From positions 3,588,001-3,652,000 of the forward strand of contig NZ_OX216966.1 of assembly GCF_945605565.1 (NCBI RefSeq): DNA of 64,000 nt, written 5' to 3'. The notes beneath the pieces were generated by a model. That model was not told the DNA's origin. It saw only the letters and a program-made list of their open reading frames with translations, and did no database searches. Origin of the DNA: Paenibacillus dendritiformis. Its GTDB lineage: Bacteria > Bacillota > Bacilli > Paenibacillales > Paenibacillaceae. Positions 44,390-53,506 of the stretch are shown here, piece by piece (positions within the stretch are counted from its first letter, which is position 1; every line of letters starts with the position of its first letter). Position numbers and translations under genes: made by a program.

Positions 44390-45061
44390 ATGATCAAGGT
44401 AATGATTGCAGATGACCAGGAAATCGTCCGGGAAGGGCTTAAAATGATATTGAGCCTGTATGAGGAGGTCTCGGTCATCGGTGAAGTGCCAAACGGCAAG
44501 GTGCTGTTGGAACAGCTTGAAGTGATGACTCCTGATGTGATTCTGATGGACATCAGGATGCCGGTGATGGACGGAATAACGGCTGCCCAATTGGTGAAGG
44601 AGCGGCATCCGGAGGTCAAGGTTATCATTCTGACCACCTTTAATGAAGATGAATATATTATCCAGGGTTTGAAGAACGGGGTGGAAGGATATATTTTAAA
44701 AGATTCCGGTTCTGCCGACATTTTAAACGCCATTAAAACGGTATATGCCGGCAGCGTGCTTCTCAATCCGAAGGTGACCGAGCGCATGGTAGAGGCCATA
44801 TCCTCCGGACGGGACAACGCCATGCCGTCTCGTCAAGAGGCTGCCGTGCCGGACAAGCTGGGCCTGCTTACCCCGAGAGAGACGGAAGTCGCCCGCCATA
44901 TCCTGTCCGGCAGCAGCAATAAAGAAATCGCGCAAGCGTTGTTCGTCACCGAGGGAACGGTCAAAAATTATGTATCCCGAATTCTGGATAAGCTCGAATG
45001 CAGGAACCGGACGGAGCTCGTTCTCTATTTGAGCAAGCCGGGCCGCTTCTACCGCGCGTAG
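44390..45061 (+). CDS. Response regulator, NarL/FixJ (LuxR-type HTH) family
   Basis: 223 residues. Receiver domain with phospho-Asp in DVILMDIRMPVMDG (about 54) and Lys in YILKDSG (about 104). C-terminal LuxR HTH (LTPRETEVARHILSGSSNKE, about 160-215). RBS GGGGGAC. It lies 15 bases after the kinase gene. Confidence 0.96.
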   Translation: MIKVMIADDQEIVREGLKMILSLYEEVSVIGEVPNGKVLLEQLEVMTPDVILMDIRMPVMDGITAAQLVKERHPEVKVIILTTFNEDEYIIQGLKNGVEGYILKDSGSADILNAIKTVYAGSVLLNPKVTERMVEAISSGRDNAMPSRQEAAVPDKLGLLTPRETEVARHILSGSSNKEIAQALFVTEGTVKNYVSRILDKLECRNRTELVLYLSKPGRFYRA

Positions 45062-45295
45062 GTCAATGCATTATACAGTACGAAAGCCTATATATTTGTT
45101 CACGAACACATCCGCCTGGCTTCCTCCATTGAAATGAATCGGAATGTCTAGGGGACAGAACACAATTGCTATCCCCGTCAAGATGAAAGATAGAACCGTT
45201 AGCTCAGCAGAAGTTTCGGATGAAAAACAAACTTTATCATGTTGTCCCTGCCTTTCGACTTTATTGTACTCGGAGAATGGATTAATGATTTTCCG

Positions 45296-46753
45296 TTAGC
45301 CTTCATTGGTAGCGGCCTCTTGTTGTTTTGGTTTTCTGAGAAATAGGCTTGCAATCAAACCTGCCCCTGCTATACACGCAGCCAGAAAAAACGTCTCCCC
45401 GAAAGAGGCCGCGCTTGCTTGCAGCATCTTCATTTCTGCGGTGGTATGGGCCATGTTCGCCGTCATGCGCGAAGCGAAATATCCGGTGAACCCCGCAATG
45501 GCGAACGAAGAGATGACTTGCTGAGAAGCGCTGGTAAGCGGTGTAACTCTGCCGACAAGGTGTCGGGGAGTTGCATTCAATACATGAGTGTTCAAAGCCA
45601 TCATGGACAGGCCCATGCCGGAACCTAGTAAAAACAGCGCGCTCATGATGATCGCTAACGAGGTGTCCAGCGTAAGGCATGACATGGTGAACAGTGCGCC
45701 CGTGATCAGCGTCATGCCAACCAGGAGAGGGGGGCGAGCTCCTACTTTGTCAAAAATTTTGCCTGCAATGGGCATACAGATCATAGAGCCCAGTGCCTGC
45801 GGCAGCATGATTAGCCCCGTCTCCAGCGGCGTATATTCTTTCATCTGCTGAAGCAGAAGCGGAAATAACAGAACCGTCCCAAACAATGCGGTCTGCATAA
45901 TCCATGAGATGACAATGCCGCGGGTGAAGTCCGAAGACCTGAAAACGCGCAGCTCCAGCAGCGGTTGCTGATGACGCAAGCAGGAGATCACGAAGAGAAT
46001 CAGAGCCAGCCCCCCAATAACCAGACCGGTTAACGTTCTCGCCGAGGTCCAGCTCACCCCGCCCTCGCTAACTCCGAACGTAATCATGGAAAAAGCAAGC
46101 GGCCCAAGAATCATTCCCTTCATGTCCAGAGAAGGGGCCTGCATACTTGGAAAGGAAGGCAGCCATTTCCGCCCTACCACAATTCCCGCTATTCCAATGG
46201 GAAGATTAATAAGAAAAATCCACTGCCAGGTTACATACTCGACCAGCCACCCGGACAATACCGGGCCCAGGGCTGGAGCAAGCAGCATCGGAATCCCAAG
46301 CATACCTATCACCGAACCTCGTTGGTGGGGTGGCGCAAGACGGTATACCATGGTCATGCCGATAGGCGAGACCATTCCTCCTCCAATCCCCTGCAGCACG
46401 CGAAAAAAGATCAATTGTTCTGTTGTCTGCGCGAAAGCGCATAGGATAGATCCGATCGTGAATAACCCTATGGAAGCCAGAAACACGCGTTTGGCTTGAA
46501 ATTGGTCCGACATCCAGCCGGCTAGCGGGATGACCGCTGACAATGCAAGCGTATAGGCCGTTACCGACCATTGAATCGATTGAAGAGAAGCATCAAAGTA
46601 TTCTACTAGTGTTGGAATGGCAACATTGACGACGGTGCTGTCAAGGATAACCATAAAAGTACCGATGATGACGGCAAGAAGAGGCGCGAATATCTGTTTG
46701 AGTGAGAATTCACCGCCTTGGGGAGGATGATGTGCTGCAGAATGGTTGTGCAT
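45296..46753 (-). CDS. MFS multidrug exporter, DHA2 (EmrB/QacA) family
   Basis: 485 residues with 14 predicted helices. Motif A region GWMSDQFQAKRVFL, and the DHA2 markers LDSTVVNVAIPTL (motif D1, about 38) and GIPMLLAPALGPVLSGWLVE (motif C, about 152). It exports lipophilic drugs by proton exchange. A strong promoter and a palindromic operator lie upstream. No dedicated regulator gene is adjacent. Confidence 0.93.
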   Translation of the reverse strand: MHNHSAAHHPPQGGEFSLKQIFAPLLAVIIGTFMVILDSTVVNVAIPTLVEYFDASLQSIQWSVTAYTLALSAVIPLAGWMSDQFQAKRVFLASIGLFTIGSILCAFAQTTEQLIFFRVLQGIGGGMVSPIGMTMVYRLAPPHQRGSVIGMLGIPMLLAPALGPVLSGWLVEYVTWQWIFLINLPIGIAGIVVGRKWLPSFPSMQAPSLDMKGMILGPLAFSMITFGVSEGGVSWTSARTLTGLVIGGLALILFVISCLRHQQPLLELRVFRSSDFTRGIVISWIMQTALFGTVLLFPLLLQQMKEYTPLETGLIMLPQALGSMICMPIAGKIFDKVGARPPLLVGMTLITGALFTMSCLTLDTSLAIIMSALFLLGSGMGLSMMALNTHVLNATPRHLVGRVTPLTSASQQVISSFAIAGFTGYFASRMTANMAHTTAEMKMLQASAASFGETFFLAACIAGAGLIASLFLRKPKQQEAATNEG

Positions 46754-46857
46754 AACGTTAAGACCTGCTTTCTAAGTAATGTGGAATGTTGAAGTAAACT
46801 GATAAGCTGCAGGAACAAGGGGAGACTTCTTGTCCTGGTATAGAAAACAATTGGTTT

Positions 46858-46874
46858 CCTATAAAACTTATAGG
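46858..46874. promoter_or_regulatory. Palindromic operator before the exporter
   Basis: CCTATAA-AAC-TTATAGG, perfect 7-3-7 palindrome downstream of the exporter promoter, placed as a repressor block. Confidence 0.6.
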
Positions 46875-46892
46875 TCACTTTCTGTAGTATAA

Positions 46893-46921
46893 ATAATAGC
46901 GATGAGAATCTCTTATGTCAA
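46893..46921 (-). promoter_or_regulatory. Sigma-A promoter of the MFS exporter
   Basis: On the minus strand TTGACA, 17-base spacer, TATTAT, near consensus. Transcription would start about 46886 and give a leader of roughly 130 bases. Confidence 0.75.
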
Positions 46922-47021
46922 CGATTACTCATTTTTTTGAATGTGCGTAAGAAGGAAAAGTAAATCATAGAAACCGAAGTCCAGCCATATAATTTGACTA
47001 TTGGTGCATTTAGGGGCCCCT

Positions 47022-47031
47022 GGCGAACATT
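47022..47031. promoter_or_regulatory. GC palindrome upstream of the sulfide operon
   Basis: AGGGGCCCCT perfect palindrome, 82 bases before the SQR start. G-tract/C-tract dyads are the type bound by CsoR/CstR-family repressors, but the usual spacer between the tracts is missing. Nothing else is obvious in 46922-47112. Confidence 0.35.
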
Positions 47032-47112
47032 GGAATATAGCGGCAGGCAAGGCCTTATAGGTTGAATGCAGAAGCAGACTAGCAGCATCTGGGAACAGGG
47101 GGAGGGTAAGTG

Positions 47113-48312
47113 ATGCCACAGCAACTTCACTATGCCGTCGCCATTGTCGGGGCAGGCAGCGCCGGGTTGTCGGTTGCGGCCCGTTTGCTGCGTGCATCGG
47201 CAGCGCTGCACGGCTCCGTCGTGATCATCGATCCGCAAGCCAAGCATTACTATCAACCCTTGTGGACGCTCGTCGGCGGCGGAGTCATGCGCAAGGAGGT
47301 GACGGAGCGCGATCAGCAATCGCTCATCCCGAAGGGAGCCGACTGGCTTCAGGAAGCGGTCGCACATTTCCGCCCGGACGAGAATCGTATCGTTACAAGC
47401 ACAGGCACCGTTATCCGGTACGATGTGCTTGTCGTCGCGGCGGGCATCCAGGTCGATTGGGAGCGTATTAAGGGGCTGAAGGAATGCATCGGGCGCGAAG
47501 GCGTGTGCAGCAACTATGATTACCGCTATGTGGACAGCACTTGGCGATCGATCCGGGAGTTCCGCGGCGGAACCGCGATTTTCACGCAGCCGAATACGCC
47601 TATCAAGTGCGGGGGCGCTCCCCAGAAAATCATGTATTTGGCCGATGACGCATTCCGGCGATCGGGTATCAGGGGGAAGACCGACATTATCTTCGCATCC
47701 GGCAATGCGTCGATCTTTGCCGTGCCGAAGTATGCTGCGGCGCTCGACAAGGTGGTGGAACGCAAGGGCATCACGGCCAAATACAAGCGCAATCTGGTGG
47801 AGATTGACTCCGCCAAGCGGGAAGCGGTCTTCGAGCATGTGGACTCGAAGGAGCGGGAGACGCTCCGGTACGATATGATTCATGTCGTGCCTCCGATGTC
47901 TGCCCCGTCCTTCATACGGGACAGTCCGCTTGCCGGACCGGGCGGATGGGCCGAGGTCGACAAGCATACGATGCGGCATGTCCGGTTCGCGAACGTGTTC
48001 GCTTTGGGCGATTGCAGCAATCTGCCAACCTCCAAGACAGGCGCGGCCATTCGCAAGCAAGCCCCTGTGGCGGCACGCAATGTGTTGAACGTGCTGGGGG
48101 GGCAGCCGCTGGATGCAAGCTACGACGGGTATACCTCCTGCCCGCTCGTAACGGGCTACAACCGGCTCATTTTGGCGGAGTTCGATTATGATCTGACGCC
48201 GCGGGAGACGTTCCCGTTCGACCAATCGAAGGAGCGCTACAGCATGTATGTGCTGAAGAAGGATCTGCTCCCGAAGCTGTATTGGCACGGCATGCTGAAG
48301 GGACGCATGTAG
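47113..48312 (+). CDS. sqr: Sulfide:quinone oxidoreductase
   Basis: 399-residue FAD flavoprotein that oxidises H2S to persulfide and passes electrons to menaquinone. N-terminal GAGSAGLSVAARLL dinucleotide fold (about 12), the redox Cys in CSNYDYRYVD and in PIKCGGAPQKIMYLADD (about 171), and the second FAD stretch FANVFALGDCSNLPTSKTGAA (about 294), as in type II SQR proteins related to mitochondrial SQOR. The start is ATG 47113 (GTG 47110 possible) behind GGGGGAGGG. It is upstream of the CstB-like gene. Confidence 0.92.
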   Translation: MPQQLHYAVAIVGAGSAGLSVAARLLRASAALHGSVVIIDPQAKHYYQPLWTLVGGGVMRKEVTERDQQSLIPKGADWLQEAVAHFRPDENRIVTSTGTVIRYDVLVVAAGIQVDWERIKGLKECIGREGVCSNYDYRYVDSTWRSIREFRGGTAIFTQPNTPIKCGGAPQKIMYLADDAFRRSGIRGKTDIIFASGNASIFAVPKYAAALDKVVERKGITAKYKRNLVEIDSAKREAVFEHVDSKERETLRYDMIHVVPPMSAPSFIRDSPLAGPGGWAEVDKHTMRHVRFANVFALGDCSNLPTSKTGAAIRKQAPVAARNVLNVLGGQPLDASYDGYTSCPLVTGYNRLILAEFDYDLTPRETFPFDQSKERYSMYVLKKDLLPKLYWHGMLKGRM

Positions 48313-48387
48313 GCGCCGGCAATATGATGGCAACAGAACAGATACGCGATAATTAAATGTGTTCAGAGAAAGGGGAGAGCGGCATTC

Positions 48388-49830
48388 ATGCTGCTGCGCT
48401 ATTTTTATGATGAGAAGCTGGCCCACGCTTCGTATCTCGTGGGGTGCCAAGCGACGGGGGAAGCGATCGTGATCGATCCTGCCCGCGATGTTGTTCCGTA
48501 TGTCAAGACGGCTCAGGCCGAAGGCTTGACGGTCGTGGCCGCGGCGGAGACGCATATCCACGCCGACTTCGTATCGGGCGCCCGCGAGCTCGGGGAGGAG
48601 CATGGGGCGACACTATATGTGTCGGGCGAAGGCGGACCGGACTGGTCTTATGCTTACGTGAACGGCGAGAGCGGGACAAAGATCAAGCATTGGCTGGTCA
48701 GAGACGGAGAGCGGTTCCAGGTGGGCCGGCTCGAGTTCGAGGTGCTGCATACGCCGGGCCATACGCCCGAGAGCGTGTCGTTCCTGCTGACGGACCGAGG
48801 CGGGGGCGCCGATAGCCCGATGGGCATATTTACGGGCGATTTCGTCTTCGTCGGCGATATCGGCCGGCCGGATTTGCTGGAGAAGGCAGTGGGCCTGGCA
48901 GGCACCGCCGCGGAGGGAGCGCGGCAGATGTACCTCTCCCTGAAGCGCTTCAAGCAGCTGCCTGATTATGTGCAGGTATGGCCCGCCCATGGAGCGGGCA
49001 GTGCCTGCGGCAAGGCGCTCGGCGCGATCCCGTCCTCGACGGTCGGTTACGAGAAGCGCTTCAATTGGGCCTTATCCATGGAAGACGAGACAGCCTTCAC
49101 CGCCGCGTTATTGGCGGGACAGCCCGAGCCTCCAACCTATTTCCCCCGCATGAAGCGAGTGAACCGCGATGGTCCGGCGCTGCTCGCCCAGCTGCCTGGA
49201 CCGGAATGGATTGAGGGGACACTCTCGGCTGTCGCCAATCTTGCGGAGAAAGGCGCGGTTGTCATTGATACGCGGCCCTGTAAGGAATTTGCGTCCGGAC
49301 ATGTGAAGGGAACGATCAATCTGCCGTATAACCGTTCCTTCACGACATGGGCCGGATGGCTCGTCGATGACGAACGGCCGCTGTATGTGATGGGGGAAGC
49401 GGATCGGCTGCCTGAGATTGTCCGCGACATGCGATCCATCGGCATCGACCGGATTGCGGGCACGATCGAGGCTTCCGCGCTGTGGAGCGGCATCGATGCG
49501 GCGGCGTCAGACCTGGAATCCTATCGCGAAGTGGCGCCGGCGGATATCGCCGAACAGGTTCTTGGCGGTGAGGTTGCGGTCGTGGACGTGCGCTCTGGGG
49601 CGGAATGGGAGGAAGGCCGCATTCCGGGGGCGAGTCATATTCTGCTCGGAACGCTTCCGAAGCGCATTCGTGAGGTGCCAGCCGGCAAGCCGGTGCTTGT
49701 CCAATGCAGGACGGGGGCGCGTTCGGCGATTGCGGCCAGCATTTTGCAGGCACATGGACGCGTGAATGTAATGAACCTGCAAGGAGGCATCATCCGATGG
49801 CGTGAGGAAGGATTGCCTGTAGCCAAGTAA
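48388..49830 (+). CDS. Persulfide dioxygenase-rhodanese fusion (CstB-like)
   Basis: 480 residues. The N-terminal metallo-beta-lactamase domain has THIHADFVSG (about 56), HTPGHTPESV (about 120) and GDFVFVGDIGRPDL (about 149), the Fe(II) persulfide-dioxygenase set. Two rhodanese domains follow: the first (about 280-365) lacks the catalytic Cys (VMGEADR), the second (about 385-478) has it in VQCRTGARS. This is the order of Staphylococcus CstB, which turns persulfide into thiosulfate. With SQR upstream it forms a sulfide detoxification operon. No CstR or CstA gene is nearby. Confidence 0.9.
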   Translation: MLLRYFYDEKLAHASYLVGCQATGEAIVIDPARDVVPYVKTAQAEGLTVVAAAETHIHADFVSGARELGEEHGATLYVSGEGGPDWSYAYVNGESGTKIKHWLVRDGERFQVGRLEFEVLHTPGHTPESVSFLLTDRGGGADSPMGIFTGDFVFVGDIGRPDLLEKAVGLAGTAAEGARQMYLSLKRFKQLPDYVQVWPAHGAGSACGKALGAIPSSTVGYEKRFNWALSMEDETAFTAALLAGQPEPPTYFPRMKRVNRDGPALLAQLPGPEWIEGTLSAVANLAEKGAVVIDTRPCKEFASGHVKGTINLPYNRSFTTWAGWLVDDERPLYVMGEADRLPEIVRDMRSIGIDRIAGTIEASALWSGIDAAASDLESYREVAPADIAEQVLGGEVAVVDVRSGAEWEEGRIPGASHILLGTLPKRIREVPAGKPVLVQCRTGARSAIAASILQAHGRVNVMNLQGGIIRWREEGLPVAK

Positions 49831-49941
49831 CCGGTCTGCCCCAAATGAGCGGCTCTTCATAGGCCTCAGTCACCTATGGAGAGCCGTTCTTTGTACATTG
49901 ATGAATTCTACCAATAAATCTATAAAAATAGGAAATAAAGG

Positions 49942-49970
49942 TTTACAATATATCGTATCTTTGTTATATT
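49942..49970 (+). promoter_or_regulatory. Sigma-A promoter of the small secreted protein
   Basis: TTTACA, 17-base spacer, TATATT, about 60 bases before the GTG start. Confidence 0.6.
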
Positions 49971-50030
49971 TAAGAAGGTAAAACTTCCATATATTTTCAT
50001 CCATTACAAATATTTAAGGAGTGATGTAAA

Positions 50031-50420
50031 GTGAAGAAGCTTCTGATCTCACTGTCTGCGTTAGCTATCCTGGCTACCGCTTCCCCGGCATATGCCTCTC
50101 AGGACCCTGTTCCTGCCGTCTCTGCCGGCCCCGTCGTTCAAGAAGACCAGCATTTCATCAAGTATTACGCGTTGCGGCCGAATGAAGTCAGCCCATGGGA
50201 AGGGATTTACCTGAAGAAAGGCCAGCAACTTACGATTTATGCGCAAGGCAGCTACGCCTATTACTCGGTATATAATTCAAGCTATCATCTCGGGACTTTT
50301 TACAATAGCAATGTAGGCAGAATTTTTACGGCGACGGAAGACGGCTATCTTTATTTTCAATTTGCCGCCCCGTCTTCGTATACGATGAATTACTTCACGG
50401 TTACATACAAAATCAACTGA
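50031..50420 (+). CDS. Small secreted protein of unknown function
   Basis: 129 residues. Classical signal peptide (KKLLISLSALAILATASPAYA, cleavage about 23), then a beta-rich body of about 100 residues full of Tyr and Ser (YAYYSVYNSSYHLGTFYN), which resembles a small jelly-roll or pre-peptidase C-terminal-like domain. The start is GTG behind TTAAGGAGTGATG. It stands alone with its own promoter. No enzyme motif is seen. Confidence 0.82.
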   Translation: MKKLLISLSALAILATASPAYASQDPVPAVSAGPVVQEDQHFIKYYALRPNEVSPWEGIYLKKGQQLTIYAQGSYAYYSVYNSSYHLGTFYNSNVGRIFTATEDGYLYFQFAAPSSYTMNYFTVTYKIN

Positions 50421-50482
50421 TCGGCGGCAGCAGGTGCTTTGGTGCAATATAGCCGTATGCAGTTTGCCAACAAGATGAGGCA

Positions 50483-50742
50483 ATGAAAGCCTGCGTTAAT
50501 GCAGGAAATTATGCTATCTCATCCGATATTTTATCAAATTCCTGGAAAAGTGCATCTTTTCCGCTGACTATTGCTTTTTATCTATTGCATAGGTCAAAAT
50601 TGATGCGATTTTGCAGGAATGCCTGTAACGGAGTAAACGTCATAAGAGAATACTGCATTTATGCAGTTTTTCGGCAAGTCAAGCGTTGAGAATCAAGGGG
50701 AGCTGTCTCATTGTAGCTACAAACTACTTATGGGACAGCCCC
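50483..50742 (+). repeat. Dispersed repeat of about 255 bp, copy B (plus orientation)
   Basis: Homologous to the reverse complement of 26388-26645 over its whole length, ending in the GGGGAGCTGTCTCA / TGGGACAGCCCC hairpin (50697-50742). The order of internal short motifs (TGCAGG, ATCCGATATTTTATCAAATT, TTTGCAGGAATGCCTGTAA, TGCATTTATGCAG) is the same in both copies. It is non-coding. Confidence 0.7.
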
Positions 50743-50884
50743 TTAATAATTGGAATTTATTATGTGGAGGACGTAGCCCAAGCGAAGGTGCGGGAACGTT
50801 CTTTTTTTATTGAACTAACGGGAAGGATAATCATTTTGCAATTTTGTTTGGTTTGTTTGAATTTTGGTTGGTGAATGTAATTTA

Positions 50885-50914
50885 TTGACAAACAAATAGG
50901 TTTCATAATAGTAT
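50885..50914 (+). promoter_or_regulatory. Sigma-A promoter of the MBL gene
   Basis: TTGACA, 18-base spacer, TAGTAT, about 85 bases before the start at 51001. The remainder of 50743-51000 is AT-rich leader with nothing else recognised. Confidence 0.65.
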
Positions 50915-51000
50915 ATTTTTACGTACAAAAATAAGTTTCCATTTCATAAAACTTATACCGTGATGTTTACTAGCTTATGCTTATAAAGGAGCTGAAAAAC

Positions 51001-51654
51001 ATGGAAATTTCGAATGGAGTTCACATGCTTGAGTTGGACTTTCAGGGGACTACAATCAACCCAACCCTTTTGTGGGATCAAGAAATGGCCGTGTTAATAG
51101 ACACCGGATTCCCAGGACAAATAGAAGATTTAAGATTGTCCATGAAGAAGGCCGGAGTGTCACTCGACAAGGTAAAAGCTGTGATCTTGACCCATCAGGA
51201 TATCGATCATATAGGAAGTCTACCTGAGATTTTGCGGGAGTGTGGCAGTAACGTTCAGGTGTACGCCCACGAACTGGATCAACCTTATATTCAAGGGGAA
51301 CTGCCTCTTCTAAAAGACGGACATATTAAAAATCCCCCCAAGGGCAGGGTGGACCAACCCTTAATCGATGGTCAGGAACTTGCGTTTTGCGGCGGAATTC
51401 GAGTCATCCACACTCCTGGGCACACTCCCGGTCATATCAGCCTATATTTGAGAAAAAGTAAAACTCTCGTTGCTGGGGATTCGATGTATAGTGTAAACGG
51501 AAGACTTGGAGGAATCCATGAGCCAACTACACTCGATATAGAGGAAGCTCGACTCTCATTGAAAAAATATCTGGATCTTAACATTGAATCCGTAATATGT
51601 TATCACGGAGGACTAAGCAAGGGAAGAATTAATGATCAAATTCGAATATTATAG
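51001..51654 (+). CDS. Metallo-beta-lactamase-fold hydrolase
   Basis: 217 residues. Metal motif LTHQDIDHIG (HxDxDH-like, with Gln at the second position; about 69), HTPGHTPGH (about 140), AGDSMY and CYHGG near the end. It is an ordinary small MBL-fold enzyme of the glyoxalase II/thioesterase-like type. ATG 51001 follows AAAGGAGC; an ATG at 50977 has no RBS. AT-rich compared with neighbours. The substrate is unknown. Confidence 0.9.
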   Translation: MEISNGVHMLELDFQGTTINPTLLWDQEMAVLIDTGFPGQIEDLRLSMKKAGVSLDKVKAVILTHQDIDHIGSLPEILRECGSNVQVYAHELDQPYIQGELPLLKDGHIKNPPKGRVDQPLIDGQELAFCGGIRVIHTPGHTPGHISLYLRKSKTLVAGDSMYSVNGRLGGIHEPTTLDIEEARLSLKKYLDLNIESVICYHGGLSKGRINDQIRIL

Positions 51655-51766
51655 ATTAAACACACCAGTTGTACCGACCGTAGACACACTATCCACAACA
51701 TCATTGTTGGACTGAACTAACTCATTTCCACTCCATCCTTTTCAATGAACATTTATCATAGGTACT

Positions 51767-51848
51767 TTAAGCATACCCTTCCTTCTTTAAGCTCTGAAGC
51801 AATTCATAATATCTGAGTTGTCACCTCACTAATTGTCTGAAGCTTCAT
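51767..51848 (-). pseudogene. MerR-family regulator remnant
   Basis: On the minus strand an ATG behind AAAGGAGGAAC reads MKLQTISEVTTQ, the usual opening of MerR-type regulators, then stops. A -1 frame continues ELLQSLKKEGYA, matching the stretch normally about 15 residues further on. The region between appears deleted and the body is missing. The rest of the 51655-52094 gap holds nothing that I recognise. Confidence 0.45.
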
Positions 51849-52094
51849 AGTTCCTCCTTTTATTAACTAGCTTAAAGTTCGACACGATGTCAGTCTGTTC
51901 TTCCGAAAAAACTTGCCGTTACTTATGGTAGCGATTCACAATAAAAATGAACATCAGCCAGGAATGGGCATGTGTGGCGGATGAATCACCTATACGCGAT
52001 TCCCGACTCCCTTCCTTTTCCTAGAGGAATGAGATATAATCGTTCGTTGGGATTTCTTTTTCAATACATATAGACTATGAGGAGGGGAATAACG

Positions 52095-53489
52095 GTGAAA
52101 TCCAGCAGATGGAGTATAGTGAAGCGAAGTATGGCCAGCGGATTGGCCGTCTTGATCGCCATGCTCGGATTCGTCATTCCGGCGAAAGCGAATGAAGGTC
52201 CTGCGGCCGTGCCGCAAATCAGCGCGTGGTCGGTTAAAACGCTGAATGAAGGGGAGAAATACGGGATTTTCCCGCTTGCGTGGTACGTTGACGGCACGTT
52301 CCAAAAGCCGATCACGCAGGATAAGTTTCAAGCTCTCATCGAAGCGACTTCCGCCAAATTGGATGCGCTCGAATTAAAGAAAACAGAGCAGGTCGACATT
52401 CCGTCCGGAACGAAGGAAATTACGAGAAAAACGGTGATCGATACCGTGTACGGCGTACTGGCCCAGTACGAATGGCCGGAGTCGCTGGAGCTCGATATGT
52501 CCGATCCGGTAGCGTTTTTGCAGAAGAACGGCATTGTGTATGGCACAGGCAAAGGGCTGGACCTAGATAAGCCGAGCACCGTGGAGCAAGCGTCTGTCAT
52601 GGCAAGCCGTCTTGTTCAATTCAGTTATGATGCGGCAGGAGGTGGGGCGAAGGGCCTTCTCTGGAAAGCCACGAAGGGGCAAAATACGCTCTATCTCTTA
52701 GGGTCGATTCACCTGGGCATTCCTGACATGTATCCGATGCAAAAATCGATTAGAGACGCGTTTGAACAGTCGGACACGCTGTGGGTGGAAGTGAATCTGA
52801 TCGACGCGGGAACCTCGATGCAGTATTTCGCCCAACTCATGACGTATAATGACGGCACCCAATTGAAGGATCATGTGTCGCAGCAAACCTATGAGAAGCT
52901 GCAAAAGGTGCTGGAGCAGCTGAACATGGCGCAAGATACCTTCGATCCGTTCAAGCCTTGGGCCATCACGACTAATCTCTCGATGGCCAATATGTCAGGT
53001 GAATCTGCAGATATGGCTCAAGGGGCAGCCCTCGGCGTCGATATGTACTTCACGAACTCGGCCTTGTTGACAGGCAAGCCGATCCATGAGCTGGAAGGAC
53101 TCAAGTTCCAGGCCGATCTCTTCAATAATGTGCCGCCTGAGGTGCAGGAGAAAGAATTGAACGAGGTATTGGAGCAAATCCTGGCGCCGGCCGACAAGTC
53201 GAAGGATGCGAGCGAGCAGTTGAAGCAGTGGCAGATGCTGTGGACCAAGGCCGACCTTGAAACATTCACGGAATCCTTCACGGATTCGGATGAAATGGTG
53301 AAGAGCGATTCGGCGCAGCGCTTGTTCGGGGAACGGGATAAAAATATGGCCAAAAAGCTGATGGAGCTGCTGGATAAAGAAGGGGCATCCACGCATTTTG
53401 TCGTCGTTGGAGCCGGTCACTTCGTTATCAAAGACATGATTATCGATCAGCTAAAAGCGAACGGCTATCAAGTGGAGTTCGTGAAATAG
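52095..53489 (+). CDS. TraB/GumN (TIKI-like) family protein, exported
   Basis: 464 residues. Signal peptide (SGLAVLIAMLGFVIPAKA, cleavage about 33), an N-terminal S-layer-homology-like part (about 60-180: FPLAWYVDGTFQKPITQDKF, KNGIVYGTG), then the TraB domain with LYLLGSIHLGIPDMYPM (about 202) and the closing VVVGAGHFV (about 441), the two GxxH-type motifs of TIKI metalloproteases. GTG 52095 is chosen because AGGAGGGG lies 8 bases upstream; an in-frame ATG at 52077 overlaps that RBS. The target is unknown. Confidence 0.88.
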   Translation: MKSSRWSIVKRSMASGLAVLIAMLGFVIPAKANEGPAAVPQISAWSVKTLNEGEKYGIFPLAWYVDGTFQKPITQDKFQALIEATSAKLDALELKKTEQVDIPSGTKEITRKTVIDTVYGVLAQYEWPESLELDMSDPVAFLQKNGIVYGTGKGLDLDKPSTVEQASVMASRLVQFSYDAAGGGAKGLLWKATKGQNTLYLLGSIHLGIPDMYPMQKSIRDAFEQSDTLWVEVNLIDAGTSMQYFAQLMTYNDGTQLKDHVSQQTYEKLQKVLEQLNMAQDTFDPFKPWAITTNLSMANMSGESADMAQGAALGVDMYFTNSALLTGKPIHELEGLKFQADLFNNVPPEVQEKELNEVLEQILAPADKSKDASEQLKQWQMLWTKADLETFTESFTDSDEMVKSDSAQRLFGERDKNMAKKLMELLDKEGASTHFVVVGAGHFVIKDMIIDQLKANGYQVEFVK

Positions 53490-53506
53490 AATCAAATGAT
53501 CAGAAG

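Noticed and set aside
45062..45295. Possible terminator GGGGACAG / CTATCCCC after the response regulator
   Set aside because: Stem has mismatches and no T-run; not convincing.
46918..48603. 561-codon minus-strand frame
   Set aside because: Antisense to SQR and the start of the CstB-like gene; composition is Arg/His-rich as expected of a shadow frame in GC-rich DNA.
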